A DNA stretch of 64,000 nucleotides, taken from contig JAFWCK010000049.1 of the NCBI GenBank assembly GCA_017536965.1, positions 1 through 64,000 of the forward strand, given 5' to 3'. The position numbers and the translations under genes are program-made. Numbering within the stretch: the stretch's first letter is position 1; every line of letters starts with the position of its first letter. The stretch comes from Lachnospiraceae bacterium. GTDB taxonomy: Bacteria; Bacillota; Clostridia; Lachnospirales; Lachnospiraceae. Of this stretch, positions 57,038 through 64,000 are shown piece after piece. The notes under the pieces are model-generated. The model searched no databases, was not told the origin of the DNA, and saw only the letters and a list, made by a program, of their open reading frames with translations.

Positions 57038-57682
57038 TTATGCTCCTAAAACTTTAACAATTGACTCGAAAACATCTTTCATGTCAACTGTTCCGTCAAC
57101 ATCCTTCAGAACGCCTTCTGCTTTGTAGTAGTCGATCAGCGGCTGTGTCTGCTCATGATAAACATCCAGTCTCTTCTTGACTGTCTCCGGTTTATCATCA
57201 TCTCTTAAGATGAGTTCTGCACCGCAGACATCGCAGATGCCCTCTTTTTTCGGAGGAATGTTCACTATATGGTAAGTAGCTCCGCAGCTTACGCATGCAC
57301 GTCTACCGCCCATTCTGTCAATAATGTTCTGATCCGGGACATCGATGTTGATCGCAAAATCAACCTTCTCGCCTTTCTCAGCCAGAGCATTGGTCAGTGC
57401 CTCAGCCTGTGGAATGGTACGTGGGAAACCATCCAGAACATATCCGTTCTTTGCATCTTCCCATGTCAGTCTGTCCACGACCAGATTAACGACCAGCTCG
57501 TCCGGAACCAGGAGACCCTGGTCCATATACTCTTTTGCTTTCCGGCCAAGTTCCGTTCCCTCTTTGATATTTGCACGGAAGATATCTCCTGTGGAAATAT
57601 GAGGGATCGAAAACTTGTCAGCTATCATTTTCGCCTGGGTTCCTTTTCCGGCACCCGGGGCACCTAACATAATAATTTTCAT
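57038..57682 (-). CDS. adk: Adenylate kinase
   Basis: A 214-residue nucleotide kinase. The P-loop is [11 protein letters not shown] near residues 7-17. The LID carries the four-Cys zinc site of Gram-positive forms: CVSC and CDVC. It lies between secY and map as usual. Confidence 0.97.
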   Translation of the reverse strand: MKIIMLGAPGAGKGTQAKMIADKFSIPHISTGDIFRANIKEGTELGRKAKEYMDQGLLVPDELVVNLVVDRLTWEDAKNGYVLDGFPRTIPQAEALTNALAEKGEKVDFAINIDVPDQNIIDRMGGRRACVSCGATYHIVNIPPKKEGICDVCGAELILRDDDKPETVKKRLDVYHEQTQPLIDYYKAEGVLKDVDGTVDMKDVFESIVKVLGA

Positions 57683-57734
57683 CGTGATGCCTTTCTTATA
57701 TTGATTCTGGTTTCGTAAGAGCTGCTACGCTTCG

Positions 57735-59054
57735 CTACTTAGCCAGGAATCCACTGTAATTTCTTACCAGAAGCATTGACTCAAGCTTCTTAGCGGTCTC
57801 CAGAATAACACCGACTACGATGATAAGAGAAGTTCCCGCGAAGGAAAGCTGTGCGTTAAATACGCCGGATACGATCATCGGAATAACTGCGATAATAATC
57901 AGGCCAACTGCTCCGATAAAGATCAAATACCGCAGTACTCTGCTGAAATACTCTTCTGTCGGTTTGCCCGGACGGATACCAGGAACAAATCCGCCCTGCT
58001 TTTTGATATTATTGGATACTTCTGCAGGATTGAATGTAATCTGTGTGTAGAAGTATGCAAAGAATATGATCAAAGCAATATAGAGGAGCAATCCCAGTGT
58101 GTAGATCGGGTAGCCCGGTCTGCACCAGTAACTGGAGATAAAGAATCTTGTCCATGTGCCCGGATTATAGTTGGTTGCGAAGTTCGCAATGATGACTGGG
58201 AACTGGAACAGCGAAACAGCAAAGATGATTGGGATGACGCCGGCGGTGTTGACCTTCAACGGAATGTGGGAAGCCTGTCCGCCAAAACTCTTTCTTCCGA
58301 CAATCTTCTGTGAGTACTGAACGCTGATTCTTCTTTCACCATCATTCAGGTAAACAATGAAGGCGACGACTGCGACGGTAAGTGCAACGATAATGATTGC
58401 TGCCAGTACAGCCATACCAACACTGCTTGCTCCTTTGACAAACTGTTCGAACAGGTTCGAGTAGTCTGCCGGCATAGTAGAAACGATGTTGACCAACAGG
58501 ATGATGGAGATACCGTTTCCGATGCCTTTTTCCGTGATCTGCTCACCGATCCACATAACCAGGACTGCGCCGGCTGTCAGAACAAGTGCATCACAGATGA
58601 TCGTCCAGACGTATTTTCCTCCGGAAAGAGAACCGAAAATACCCTGGTTGCCGAAGCCGATCACCATGATAGTACTTTCTACCAATGCAAGTCCTACGGT
58701 GAGATAACGGGTAATTTTAGCAATTTTCTGTCTTCCATCCTCTCCTTCCTTCTGAAGCTCTTCCAGTTTTGGAATCGCGATCGTAAGAAGCTGGATGATG
58801 ATGGAAGCAGTAATGTATACTGTGATATTCAATGCAAAGATAGACATGCTCGAAAACGAGGATCCTGTCAATGCATCAAAAAAGCCAAATGCTCCGCCTG
58901 CCATATTGCCAAGCACTTCCTTGACAACTGCCGGATCAGTTCCCGGCAGCGGGATCTGGCAGCCGATTCTGACAATAATCAGCATTACGATAGTAAAGAT
59001 CAGTCTTTTACGGATCTCTTTTACTTTGAATGCCTGAACTATCGTTTTGAACAT
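57735..59054 (-). CDS. secY: Protein translocase subunit SecY
   Basis: A 439-residue ten-helix channel of the Sec translocon. KIGRIGCQIPLPG-type residues lie in the first helix region (VRIGCQIPLPGTDP), and GGFVPGIRPGKPTEEYFSRVL is the conserved C5 loop that binds SecA and the ribosome. The start overlaps the rplO stop by one base (TAATG). Confidence 0.97.
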   Translation of the reverse strand: MFKTIVQAFKVKEIRKRLIFTIVMLIIVRIGCQIPLPGTDPAVVKEVLGNMAGGAFGFFDALTGSSFSSMSIFALNITVYITASIIIQLLTIAIPKLEELQKEGEDGRQKIAKITRYLTVGLALVESTIMVIGFGNQGIFGSLSGGKYVWTIICDALVLTAGAVLVMWIGEQITEKGIGNGISIILLVNIVSTMPADYSNLFEQFVKGASSVGMAVLAAIIIVALTVAVVAFIVYLNDGERRISVQYSQKIVGRKSFGGQASHIPLKVNTAGVIPIIFAVSLFQFPVIIANFATNYNPGTWTRFFISSYWCRPGYPIYTLGLLLYIALIIFFAYFYTQITFNPAEVSNNIKKQGGFVPGIRPGKPTEEYFSRVLRYLIFIGAVGLIIIAVIPMIVSGVFNAQLSFAGTSLIIVVGVILETAKKLESMLLVRNYSGFLAK

Positions 59055-59497
59055 TATTCTTCTACCTCACAGGTTCCACCTGCTGCTTCGATTTTTTCTT
59101 TTGCAGCGGCACTAAAAGCTGTAACTTTAACGTTTAATTTCTTTGTGACATTTCCTTTGCCCAGGATCTTGACACCATCACGCGGATGTTTGACCAGTCC
59201 GATGTCCATTAAAGTTTCAATGGTAACGTCTGCGCCGTCTTCAAAGCGATTCAGTGCACTTACATTAATGCCGACAATTTCTTTCGTATTAATGTTCGTG
59301 AAGCCTCTCTTAGGGAGTCTTCTGTATAATGGCATCTGACCACCTTCGAAACCGATCCTTGGTCTTCCGGAACGTGCCTTCTGACCTTTATGTCCTTTTC
59401 CTGCTGTCTTGCCGTTTCCAGAAGCATGGCCACGTCCTCTACGGAAGTTATTGCTCTGTTTGGAACCCTCTGCAGGATGTAAATTTGATAAATTCAC
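59054..59497 (-). CDS. rplO: 50S ribosomal protein L15
   Basis: A 147-residue protein. It starts at GTG (59495-59497) with GGAGGTCACAAAA upstream. [19 protein letters not shown] near the N-terminus is the signature. Confidence 0.96.
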   Translation of the reverse strand: MNLSNLHPAEGSKQSNNFRRGRGHASGNGKTAGKGHKGQKARSGRPRIGFEGGQMPLYRRLPKRGFTNINTKEIVGINVSALNRFEDGADVTIETLMDIGLVKHPRDGVKILGKGNVTKKLNVKVTAFSAAAKEKIEAAGGTCEVEE

Positions 59498-59511
59498 TTT
59501 TGTGACCTCCT

Positions 59512-59697
59512 TTATGCTTCTTCAACCTTGACTAAATGTCTTACGTGCCAAATCATTCCTCTGACTGCTTCGTTATCCGGAAGCTCAACTGTATGATTCA
59601 CTTTGCGTAAACCTAAAGCTTTCACAGTTGCTCTGTGTTTCGGAATCGCACCAATAGGAGATTTGACTAATGTAACTTTGATTTTCTTATCTGCCAT
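59512..59697 (-). CDS. rpmD: 50S ribosomal protein L30
   Basis: A 61-residue bacterial-type L30, with [20 protein letters not shown] at the start and the [11 protein letters not shown] segment. It lies between rpsE and rplO. Confidence 0.96.
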   Translation of the reverse strand: MADKKIKVTLVKSPIGAIPKHRATVKALGLRKVNHTVELPDNEAVRGMIWHVRHLVKVEEA

Positions 59698-59716
59698 TTT
59701 TCTTTCCTCCTATTCC

Positions 59717-60232
59717 TTATGCGGTCACTTCTTCGATTGTTTTCTCACGAAGTCTTGCAACCTCTGCCGGAGTCTTAAGCTGTTTCAATCCATCCATAAC
59801 TGCGAGCACAACGTTCTGTTTGTTGTTGGATCCCAGAGATTTTGCACGGATATTCTTAATGCCTGCAAGCTCGACTACGCTACGTGCCGGGCCGCCGGCG
59901 ATAACGCCGGTACCTTCGGAAGCTCTCTTCAGTAATACGGAAGCGCCACCGTAATTTCCGATGATGTCATGAGGAATACTTGCTGTATCGTCAACCGGTA
60001 CTTCGATCATATTCTTCATTGCATCTTCTTTGCCTTTCCGGATTGCTTCCGGAATTTCGATTGCTTTTCCAAGGCCTACGCCAACTTTTCCTTTGCCATT
60101 GCCGACAACGACCAGTGCCGTGAATTTGAAGTTACGTCCGCCCTTTACAACTTTGGTAACACGTTTAATAGTAACGACCTTTTCTTCGAACTCAGGAGCT
60201 TCACTATTTGCGTGATTATCATCTCTTCTCAT
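59717..60232 (-). CDS. rpsE: 30S ribosomal protein S5
   Basis: A 171-residue protein with the double-stranded RNA-binding-like N-terminal domain ([19 protein letters not shown]) and the C-terminal [17 protein letters not shown]. It contributes to decoding fidelity. Confidence 0.97.
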   Translation of the reverse strand: MRRDDNHANSEAPEFEEKVVTIKRVTKVVKGGRNFKFTALVVVGNGKGKVGVGLGKAIEIPEAIRKGKEDAMKNMIEVPVDDTASIPHDIIGNYGGASVLLKRASEGTGVIAGGPARSVVELAGIKNIRAKSLGSNNKQNVVLAVMDGLKQLKTPAEVARLREKTIEEVTA

Positions 60233-60247
60233 TGCGTATCTCCCTTC

Positions 60248-60616
60248 TTAAAATTCTAATCCGGCTTCTCTGGCTGCGTCTGCCAATGCCTTTACTTTAC
60301 CATGATAGATATAACCGCCTCTGTCAAAAACAACAGTGCTGATACCTTTTTCTTTTGCTCTCTCGGCGATCACTTTGCCAAGGTATGCAGCTGCTGCTAC
60401 ATCGTTGGTCTTCTCAAGCTCTGCCTTTACATCCTTCTGAACGGTGGATGCGGATACTAATGTTGTATGTGTATCATCATCGATGATCTGTGCATACATA
60501 TGCATATTGCTTCTGTACACTGCAAGACGTGGTCTTTCTGCAGTACCTTTGAAGCGATTGCGTAATTTCATGTGTTTCTTTTCACGAACCTCAGTTCTGG
60601 ATTTCTTACTGATCAT
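60248..60616 (-). CDS. rplR: 50S ribosomal protein L18
   Basis: A 122-residue 5S rRNA-binding protein, with [20 protein letters not shown] and [20 protein letters not shown] near the C-terminus. Confidence 0.97.
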   Translation of the reverse strand: MISKKSRTEVREKKHMKLRNRFKGTAERPRLAVYRSNMHMYAQIIDDDTHTTLVSASTVQKDVKAELEKTNDVAAAAYLGKVIAERAKEKGISTVVFDRGGYIYHGKVKALADAAREAGLEF

Positions 60617-60635
60617 TATCTCTCACGCTCCTTTA

Positions 60636-61175
60636 TTACTTACCCGTCTTTGCAACTTTACGTCTGATATGCTCTTCTGCATACTTGATACCTTTGCCCT
60701 TGTACGGTTCCGGTCCTCTGAATGCTCTGATCTCTGCTGCAGCCTGGCCAACTTTTTCTTTGCTGATCCCTTTTACGATGATCTTTGTCTGATCAGGTAC
60801 TTCGATCTCAATTCCTTCCGGTTCCGGATACTCGATCGGGTGGGAGTATCCCAGTGTCAGGTTCAATACGTTTCCACTCTTTGCAGCTCTGTAACCAACA
60901 CCGTTGATCTCAAGAGTCTTCTGGAAACCATCTGTGACTCCGACTACCATGTTATGGATAAGAGCTCTGGTAAGACCATGGAACGCTTTGTTTCTCTTCA
61001 GATCGTTCGGTCTTGTAATAATGATCTCTTCACCTTCCTGCTTGATCGTCATCTCTGACGGAAGCTGTCTGGAAAGTTCTCCTTTTGGTCCTTTTACAGT
61101 CACTACATTATTTTCTGCGATATCAACAGTAACTCCTGCTGGTATAGCGATAGGCATTTTTCCAACTCGTGACAT
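60636..61175 (-). CDS. rplF: 50S ribosomal protein L6
   Basis: A 179-residue protein with two related RNA-binding domains. [19 protein letters not shown] at the C-terminus is the family signature. A 94-bp gap without clear signal separates it from rpsH. Confidence 0.97.
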   Translation of the reverse strand: MSRVGKMPIAIPAGVTVDIAENNVVTVKGPKGELSRQLPSEMTIKQEGEEIIITRPNDLKRNKAFHGLTRALIHNMVVGVTDGFQKTLEINGVGYRAAKSGNVLNLTLGYSHPIEYPEPEGIEIEVPDQTKIIVKGISKEKVGQAAAEIRAFRGPEPYKGKGIKYAEEHIRRKVAKTGK

Positions 61176-61269
61176 GCCGTTTCCTCCTTTTCTTTTTTCC
61201 GCATCTGCTTTGTGGTGGTGAACACAAGCATTGACAGCGGTTAATAACGTAATATATTTGTGTCAGTTT

Positions 61270-61671
61270 TTACCATACGAACGCTAATACTTCGCCGCCG
61301 ATGTTGAGCTTTCTAGCTTCTTTGTCGGTGATAACGCCGTTGTTGGTAGAGATGATAGCGATTCCAAGTCCGCCAAGAACCTTTGGAAGTTCATCTGCGC
61401 TTGCGTATACACGAAGTCCCGGTTTGGAGATTCTCTTTAATCCGGAGATGATCTTTTCGTTTTTGTCCTTGCCGTATTTGAGCTCGATGCGGATTACATC
61501 AAAGTTTCCGTCTTTTACGATCTCATACTTAGCTATATATCCTTCATCTAATAAGATTTTTGCGATAGCAAGTTTCATTTTAGATGACGGAACATCTACA
61601 GAGTCATGTTTCGCTGTGTTTGCATTACGAATTCTTGTAAGCATATCAGCAATAGGATCGCTCATTGCCAT
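61270..61671 (-). CDS. rpsH: 30S ribosomal protein S8
   Basis: A 133-residue primary 16S rRNA-binding protein. [13 protein letters not shown] opens it and [18 protein letters not shown] lies near the end. The start is MAMSDPIAD with AGGAGG 9 bp upstream. Confidence 0.97.
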   Translation of the reverse strand: MAMSDPIADMLTRIRNANTAKHDSVDVPSSKMKLAIAKILLDEGYIAKYEIVKDGNFDVIRIELKYGKDKNEKIISGLKRISKPGLRVYASADELPKVLGGLGIAIISTNNGVITDKEARKLNIGGEVLAFVW

Positions 61672-61698
61672 AATAGTATTCCTCCTTCTAAAATGTTT

Positions 61699-61884
61699 TT
61701 ACCAGCTTGCTTTCTTGACGCCAGGAATCTGTCCTTTGTAGGCCAGTTCACGGAAGCAAATTCTGCAGATTCCGTATTTTCTCAGATAAGCGTGCGGACG
61801 TCCACAGATTCTGCAACGGTTATATTCCTGCGTAGAGAATCTTGCTTTACGCTGCTGTTTTACTTTCATAGCTGTTTTAGCCAT
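61699..61884 (-). CDS. rpsZ: 30S ribosomal protein S14, zinc-binding type
   Basis: A 61-residue short S14. The Cys4 zinc site is CRICGR and CRICF, as in the zinc-dependent type of Firmicutes. It lies between rplE and rpsH. Confidence 0.96.
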   Translation of the reverse strand: MAKTAMKVKQQRKARFSTQEYNRCRICGRPHAYLRKYGICRICFRELAYKGQIPGVKKASW

Positions 61885-61896
61885 TGATATCCTCCT

Positions 61897-62439
61897 TTAC
61901 TGCTTTGCAAAAGGCATGTTGAACATTGTTAATAATTCTCTTGCTTCCTCATCTGTGTTGGCTGTCGTTACGATAATAACGTCCATACCTCTCACTTTGT
62001 CGATCTTGTCATACTCGATCTCCGGGAAGATAAGCTGTTCTCTGATGCCTAATGCATAGTTGCCTCTGCCATCAAATGCGTTCGGGTTAACTCCTCTGAA
62101 GTCACGGACACGTGGCAGTGCAAGGTTGATAAGTCTGTCAAGGAAGTTATACATCTTCTCGCCTCTTAAAGTTGTTTTGCATCCGATCTGCATGCCTTCA
62201 CGAACTTTGAAGTTAGCGACAGATTTCTTTGCTCTGGTCGTTACAGCCTTCTGGCCTGTGATGATCTGCATGTCATTAACTGCGGATTCCAATGCTTTTG
62301 CATTTTCTTTTGCCTCGCCAACACCCATGTTGATCACGACTTTAGCAATCTTTGGTACTTGCATCACATTTTTGTATTCAAACTTCTTCATCATAGCGTC
62401 TACGATTTCAGAATTATACATGTCTTTCAGTCTACTCAA
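61897..62439 (-). CDS. rplE: 50S ribosomal protein L5
   Basis: A 180-residue 5S rRNA-binding protein. Translation starts at TTG (62437-62439), supported by GGAGG 9 bp upstream and by the family N-terminus [12 protein letters not shown]; the next ATG would remove six residues. [20 protein letters not shown] is the core signature. Confidence 0.95.
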   Translation of the reverse strand: MSRLKDMYNSEIVDAMMKKFEYKNVMQVPKIAKVVINMGVGEAKENAKALESAVNDMQIITGQKAVTTRAKKSVANFKVREGMQIGCKTTLRGEKMYNFLDRLINLALPRVRDFRGVNPNAFDGRGNYALGIREQLIFPEIEYDKIDKVRGMDVIIVTTANTDEEARELLTMFNMPFAKQ

Positions 62440-62460
62440 CTCTTTGAACCTCCTTCCTCA

Positions 62461-62772
62461 TTAATCAATTGCCTGATTGTTGGATTTCGCGTAACGAACT
62501 TTCTTTCCGTCAACGACCTGGAATCCGACTCTGGTCGTCTTGCCGTTCTGAACGTACATTACGTTGGAAATATGGATAGGTCCTTCCTGAGTAATGATGC
62601 CGCCTTCCTGGGTCTCTTTGCCCGGTTTCAGATGTCTTTTGATCATGTTGACGCCTTCTACCACGACAGTGCCTTTTTCAGCGTTTACAGCAAGTACCTT
62701 GCCTTCTTTATCTTTGTCTTTGCCGGCGATGACTCTGACGGTATCGCCTTTTTTGATTTTTAATGATGCCAT
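62461..62772 (-). CDS. rplX: 50S ribosomal protein L24
   Basis: A 103-residue assembly-initiator protein. The KOW motif is KKGDTVRVIAGKDKDKEG near residues 7-24. Confidence 0.96.
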   Translation of the reverse strand: MASLKIKKGDTVRVIAGKDKDKEGKVLAVNAEKGTVVVEGVNMIKRHLKPGKETQEGGIITQEGPIHISNVMYVQNGKTTRVGFQVVDGKKVRYAKSNNQAID

Positions 62773-62783
62773 GTCTCTACCTC

Positions 62784-63152
62784 CTACAATACTTCAGGAG
62801 CCAGTGAAACGATCTTCATGAACTGTTTCTCTCTGAGCTCTCTGGCTACCGGTCCGAAAATACGTGTTCCTGTCGGAGTTTTATCTTCTTTGATAATGAC
62901 GGCAGCATTCTCGTCAAATTTGATGTAGGAACCATCTTTACGACGAGCACCTTTTTTAGTACGAACCACTACAGCCTTAACAACATCACCCTTCTTGACA
63001 ACGCCGCCCGGGTTAGCATCTTTTACTGTAGCGACAATGATATCACCGATGTTAGCATACTTCCTAGTAGAACCACCAAGAACTCTGATGCAAAGGATCT
63101 CTTTCGCGCCGGTGTTATCAGCAACTCTGAGTCTGCTTTCCTGCTGAATCAT
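62784..63152 (-). CDS. rplN: 50S ribosomal protein L14
   Basis: A 122-residue protein, with [19 protein letters not shown] at the start and [30 protein letters not shown] ending. It is the exact usual length and sits near the subunit interface. Confidence 0.97.
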   Translation of the reverse strand: MIQQESRLRVADNTGAKEILCIRVLGGSTRKYANIGDIIVATVKDANPGGVVKKGDVVKAVVVRTKKGARRKDGSYIKFDENAAVIIKEDKTPTGTRIFGPVARELREKQFMKIVSLAPEVL

Positions 63153-63169
63153 AATAATTCTCCTTTCTA

Positions 63170-63424
63170 CTATTTAGCCTTTTCAATGATCTCAACAAGG
63201 CGCCATCTTTTATCTTTGGACAGCGGTCTTGTTTCCATAACCTTAACTGTGTCACCGATGTTGCATTCATTGTTTGCATCATGAGCTTTCAGCTTATAAG
63301 TTCTCTTAATGATTTTCTTATAAAGAGGATGCTTAACGTTATCAACAACTGCAACAACGATCGTCTTGTCCATTTTGTTGCTCGTAACTTTACCGGTACG
63401 AACTTTTCTTAAATTTCTTTCCAC
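63170..63424 (-). CDS. rpsQ: 30S ribosomal protein S17
   Basis: An 84-residue OB-fold protein. It starts at GTG (63422-63424) with GGAGGAGAAAAC upstream. [14 protein letters not shown] and [15 protein letters not shown] are the signatures. Confidence 0.96.
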   Translation of the reverse strand: MERNLRKVRTGKVTSNKMDKTIVVAVVDNVKHPLYKKIIKRTYKLKAHDANNECNIGDTVKVMETRPLSKDKRWRLVEIIEKAK

Positions 63425-63440
63425 GTTTTCTCCTCCTTAT

Positions 63441-63650
63441 TTACTCGGCAGCTTTTGCTTTCTGTGTGATCACGGTTTTGATACGCGCGATGTTTCTTCT
63501 GACTTCTTTAATTCTGCCTGTATTTTCCAGCTGGTTTGTTGCATTCTGGAATCTTAAGTTGAAAAGCTCTTTCTTAGCTGCTGTCAGTTCTGCATCAAGT
63601 TCAGCAGCGGATTTAGTTCTTAAATCTTCTAAATATTTATTCGTTTTCAC
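63441..63650 (-). CDS. rpmC: 50S ribosomal protein L29
   Basis: A 69-residue helical protein near the exit tunnel. [20 protein letters not shown] is the signature. I place the start at the GTG of 63648-63650 ([10 protein letters not shown]), because AAGGCGG lies 8 bp upstream and relatives begin MKTNK; a GTG three codons earlier overlaps the ribosome site. It overlaps the rplP end by 14 bp. Confidence 0.9.
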   Translation of the reverse strand: MKTNKYLEDLRTKSAAELDAELTAAKKELFNLRFQNATNQLENTGRIKEVRRNIARIKTVITQKAKAAE

Positions 63651-64000
63651 TTGATTCACCGCCTTCCAAATCTGCCTTGGAAACTATCTTGCATTTTACA
63701 GGTAATTTGTGTGTTGCAAGACGGAGAGCTTCCTTTGCTGTTGCTTCCGGTACACCGGCAATTTCAAACATAACACGGCCCGGTTTTACAACTGCTACCC
63801 AGTACTCAAGAGCACCTTTACCTGAACCCATACGTGTTTCAGCAGGTTTTGCTGTAACTGGTTTGTCAGGGAAGATCTTGATCCAGACACGTCCGCCACG
63901 CTTCACGTATCTTGTCATAGCGACACGGGCAGCTTCGATCTGATTGGATTTGATCCAGCCTGGTTCCTGTGCGACGATACCGAACTCGCCGTAAGAAAGT
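63637..64000 (-). CDS. rplP: 50S ribosomal protein L16, C-terminal part (cut by window edge)
   Basis: The frame is open to base 64000, so the N-terminus lies outside. The visible 121 residues include [34 protein letters not shown] and [18 protein letters not shown], which identify L16. The last about 10 residues are acidic. It overlaps rpmC. Confidence 0.94.
   Translation of the reverse strand, partial: LSYGEFGIVAQEPGWIKSNQIEAARVAMTRYVKRGGRVWIKIFPDKPVTAKPAETRMGSGKGALEYWVAVVKPGRVMFEIAGVPEATAKEALRLATHKLPVKCKIVSKADLEGGESSENE

Overview
The window is a gene-dense chromosomal segment of a Gram-positive Clostridia bacterium, most likely a member of the Lachnospiraceae. The supporting signs are the Firmicutes order of the ribosomal protein block, AddAB instead of RecBCD, DUF4364 and DUF1385 proteins, an ECF transporter with two ATPases, a tandem glycine riboswitch, strong AGGAGG ribosome binding sites and moderate GC by eye. 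Almost all genes read on the minus strand. No rRNA, tRNA, prophage, insertion sequence or true CRISPR array was seen.

Layout from left to right. 1-1.5 kb: clpC (cut by the window edge) behind a GntR-type regulator whose promoter carries a perfect palindrome. 1.5-2 kb: a small protein with LEA-like 11-residue repeats. 2-6.8 kb: a four-gene sugar-type ABC importer operon. 7-8.8 kb: an AGCS sodium/amino acid symporter under a tandem glycine riboswitch. 8.8-16.6 kb: an M32 carboxypeptidase, an HD hydrolase, signal peptidase I, a lipid kinase, aminopeptidase P, a TcdA-like E1 enzyme and glycerol kinase. 16.7-19.4 kb: a two-gene SufC/SufBD unit with an LD-carboxypeptidase. 19.6-20.1 kb: a cupin gene on the plus strand. 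20.1-20.6 kb: a very regular array of 35-bp inverted-repeat units. 20.6-28.3 kb: addA, addB and an AEC transporter. 28.4-32.6 kb: asnS (plus) and clpB (minus), separated by a 100-bp inverted-repeat element. 32.8-33.0 kb: a second array with different arm sequences but the same core geometry. 33-39 kb: prfA, prmC, a DUF1385 protein, rpmE, rho, a DUF4364 protein and engB. 39-44.7 kb: a histidine-rich protein with a CobW-type GTPase, then clpX, clpP, tig and truA. 44.8-48.5 kb: ecfT, ecfA2, ecfA1 and a CDF metal exporter. 48.7-52.6 kb: an accessory group (LysR regulator, small beta-rich protein, UroD-family methyltransferase, MFS carrier). 52.8-64 kb: the tail of the S10-spc-alpha ribosomal operon from rplQ back to rplP, which is cut by the right edge.

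Functional themes are protein quality control (clpC, clpB, clpX, clpP, tig, map, lepB, secY), translation (ribosomal proteins, infA, prfA with prmC, asnS, truA, engB), transcription (rpoA, rho), DNA repair (addAB) and small-molecule transport. The accessory group at 48.7-52.6 kb lies between rplQ and ecfA1, which are usually neighbours in Firmicutes, so it looks like an insertion.

The most unusual material is non-coding. The array at 20119-20596 has nine units of exactly 35 bp, eight of them spaced 52 or 53 bp apart. The array at 32786-33030 has three clean 39-bp units with other arm words. Units of both arrays share a CCY-N21-RGG core, and the gene-proximal unit of each looks like an intrinsic terminator. 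I do not recognise this element family.
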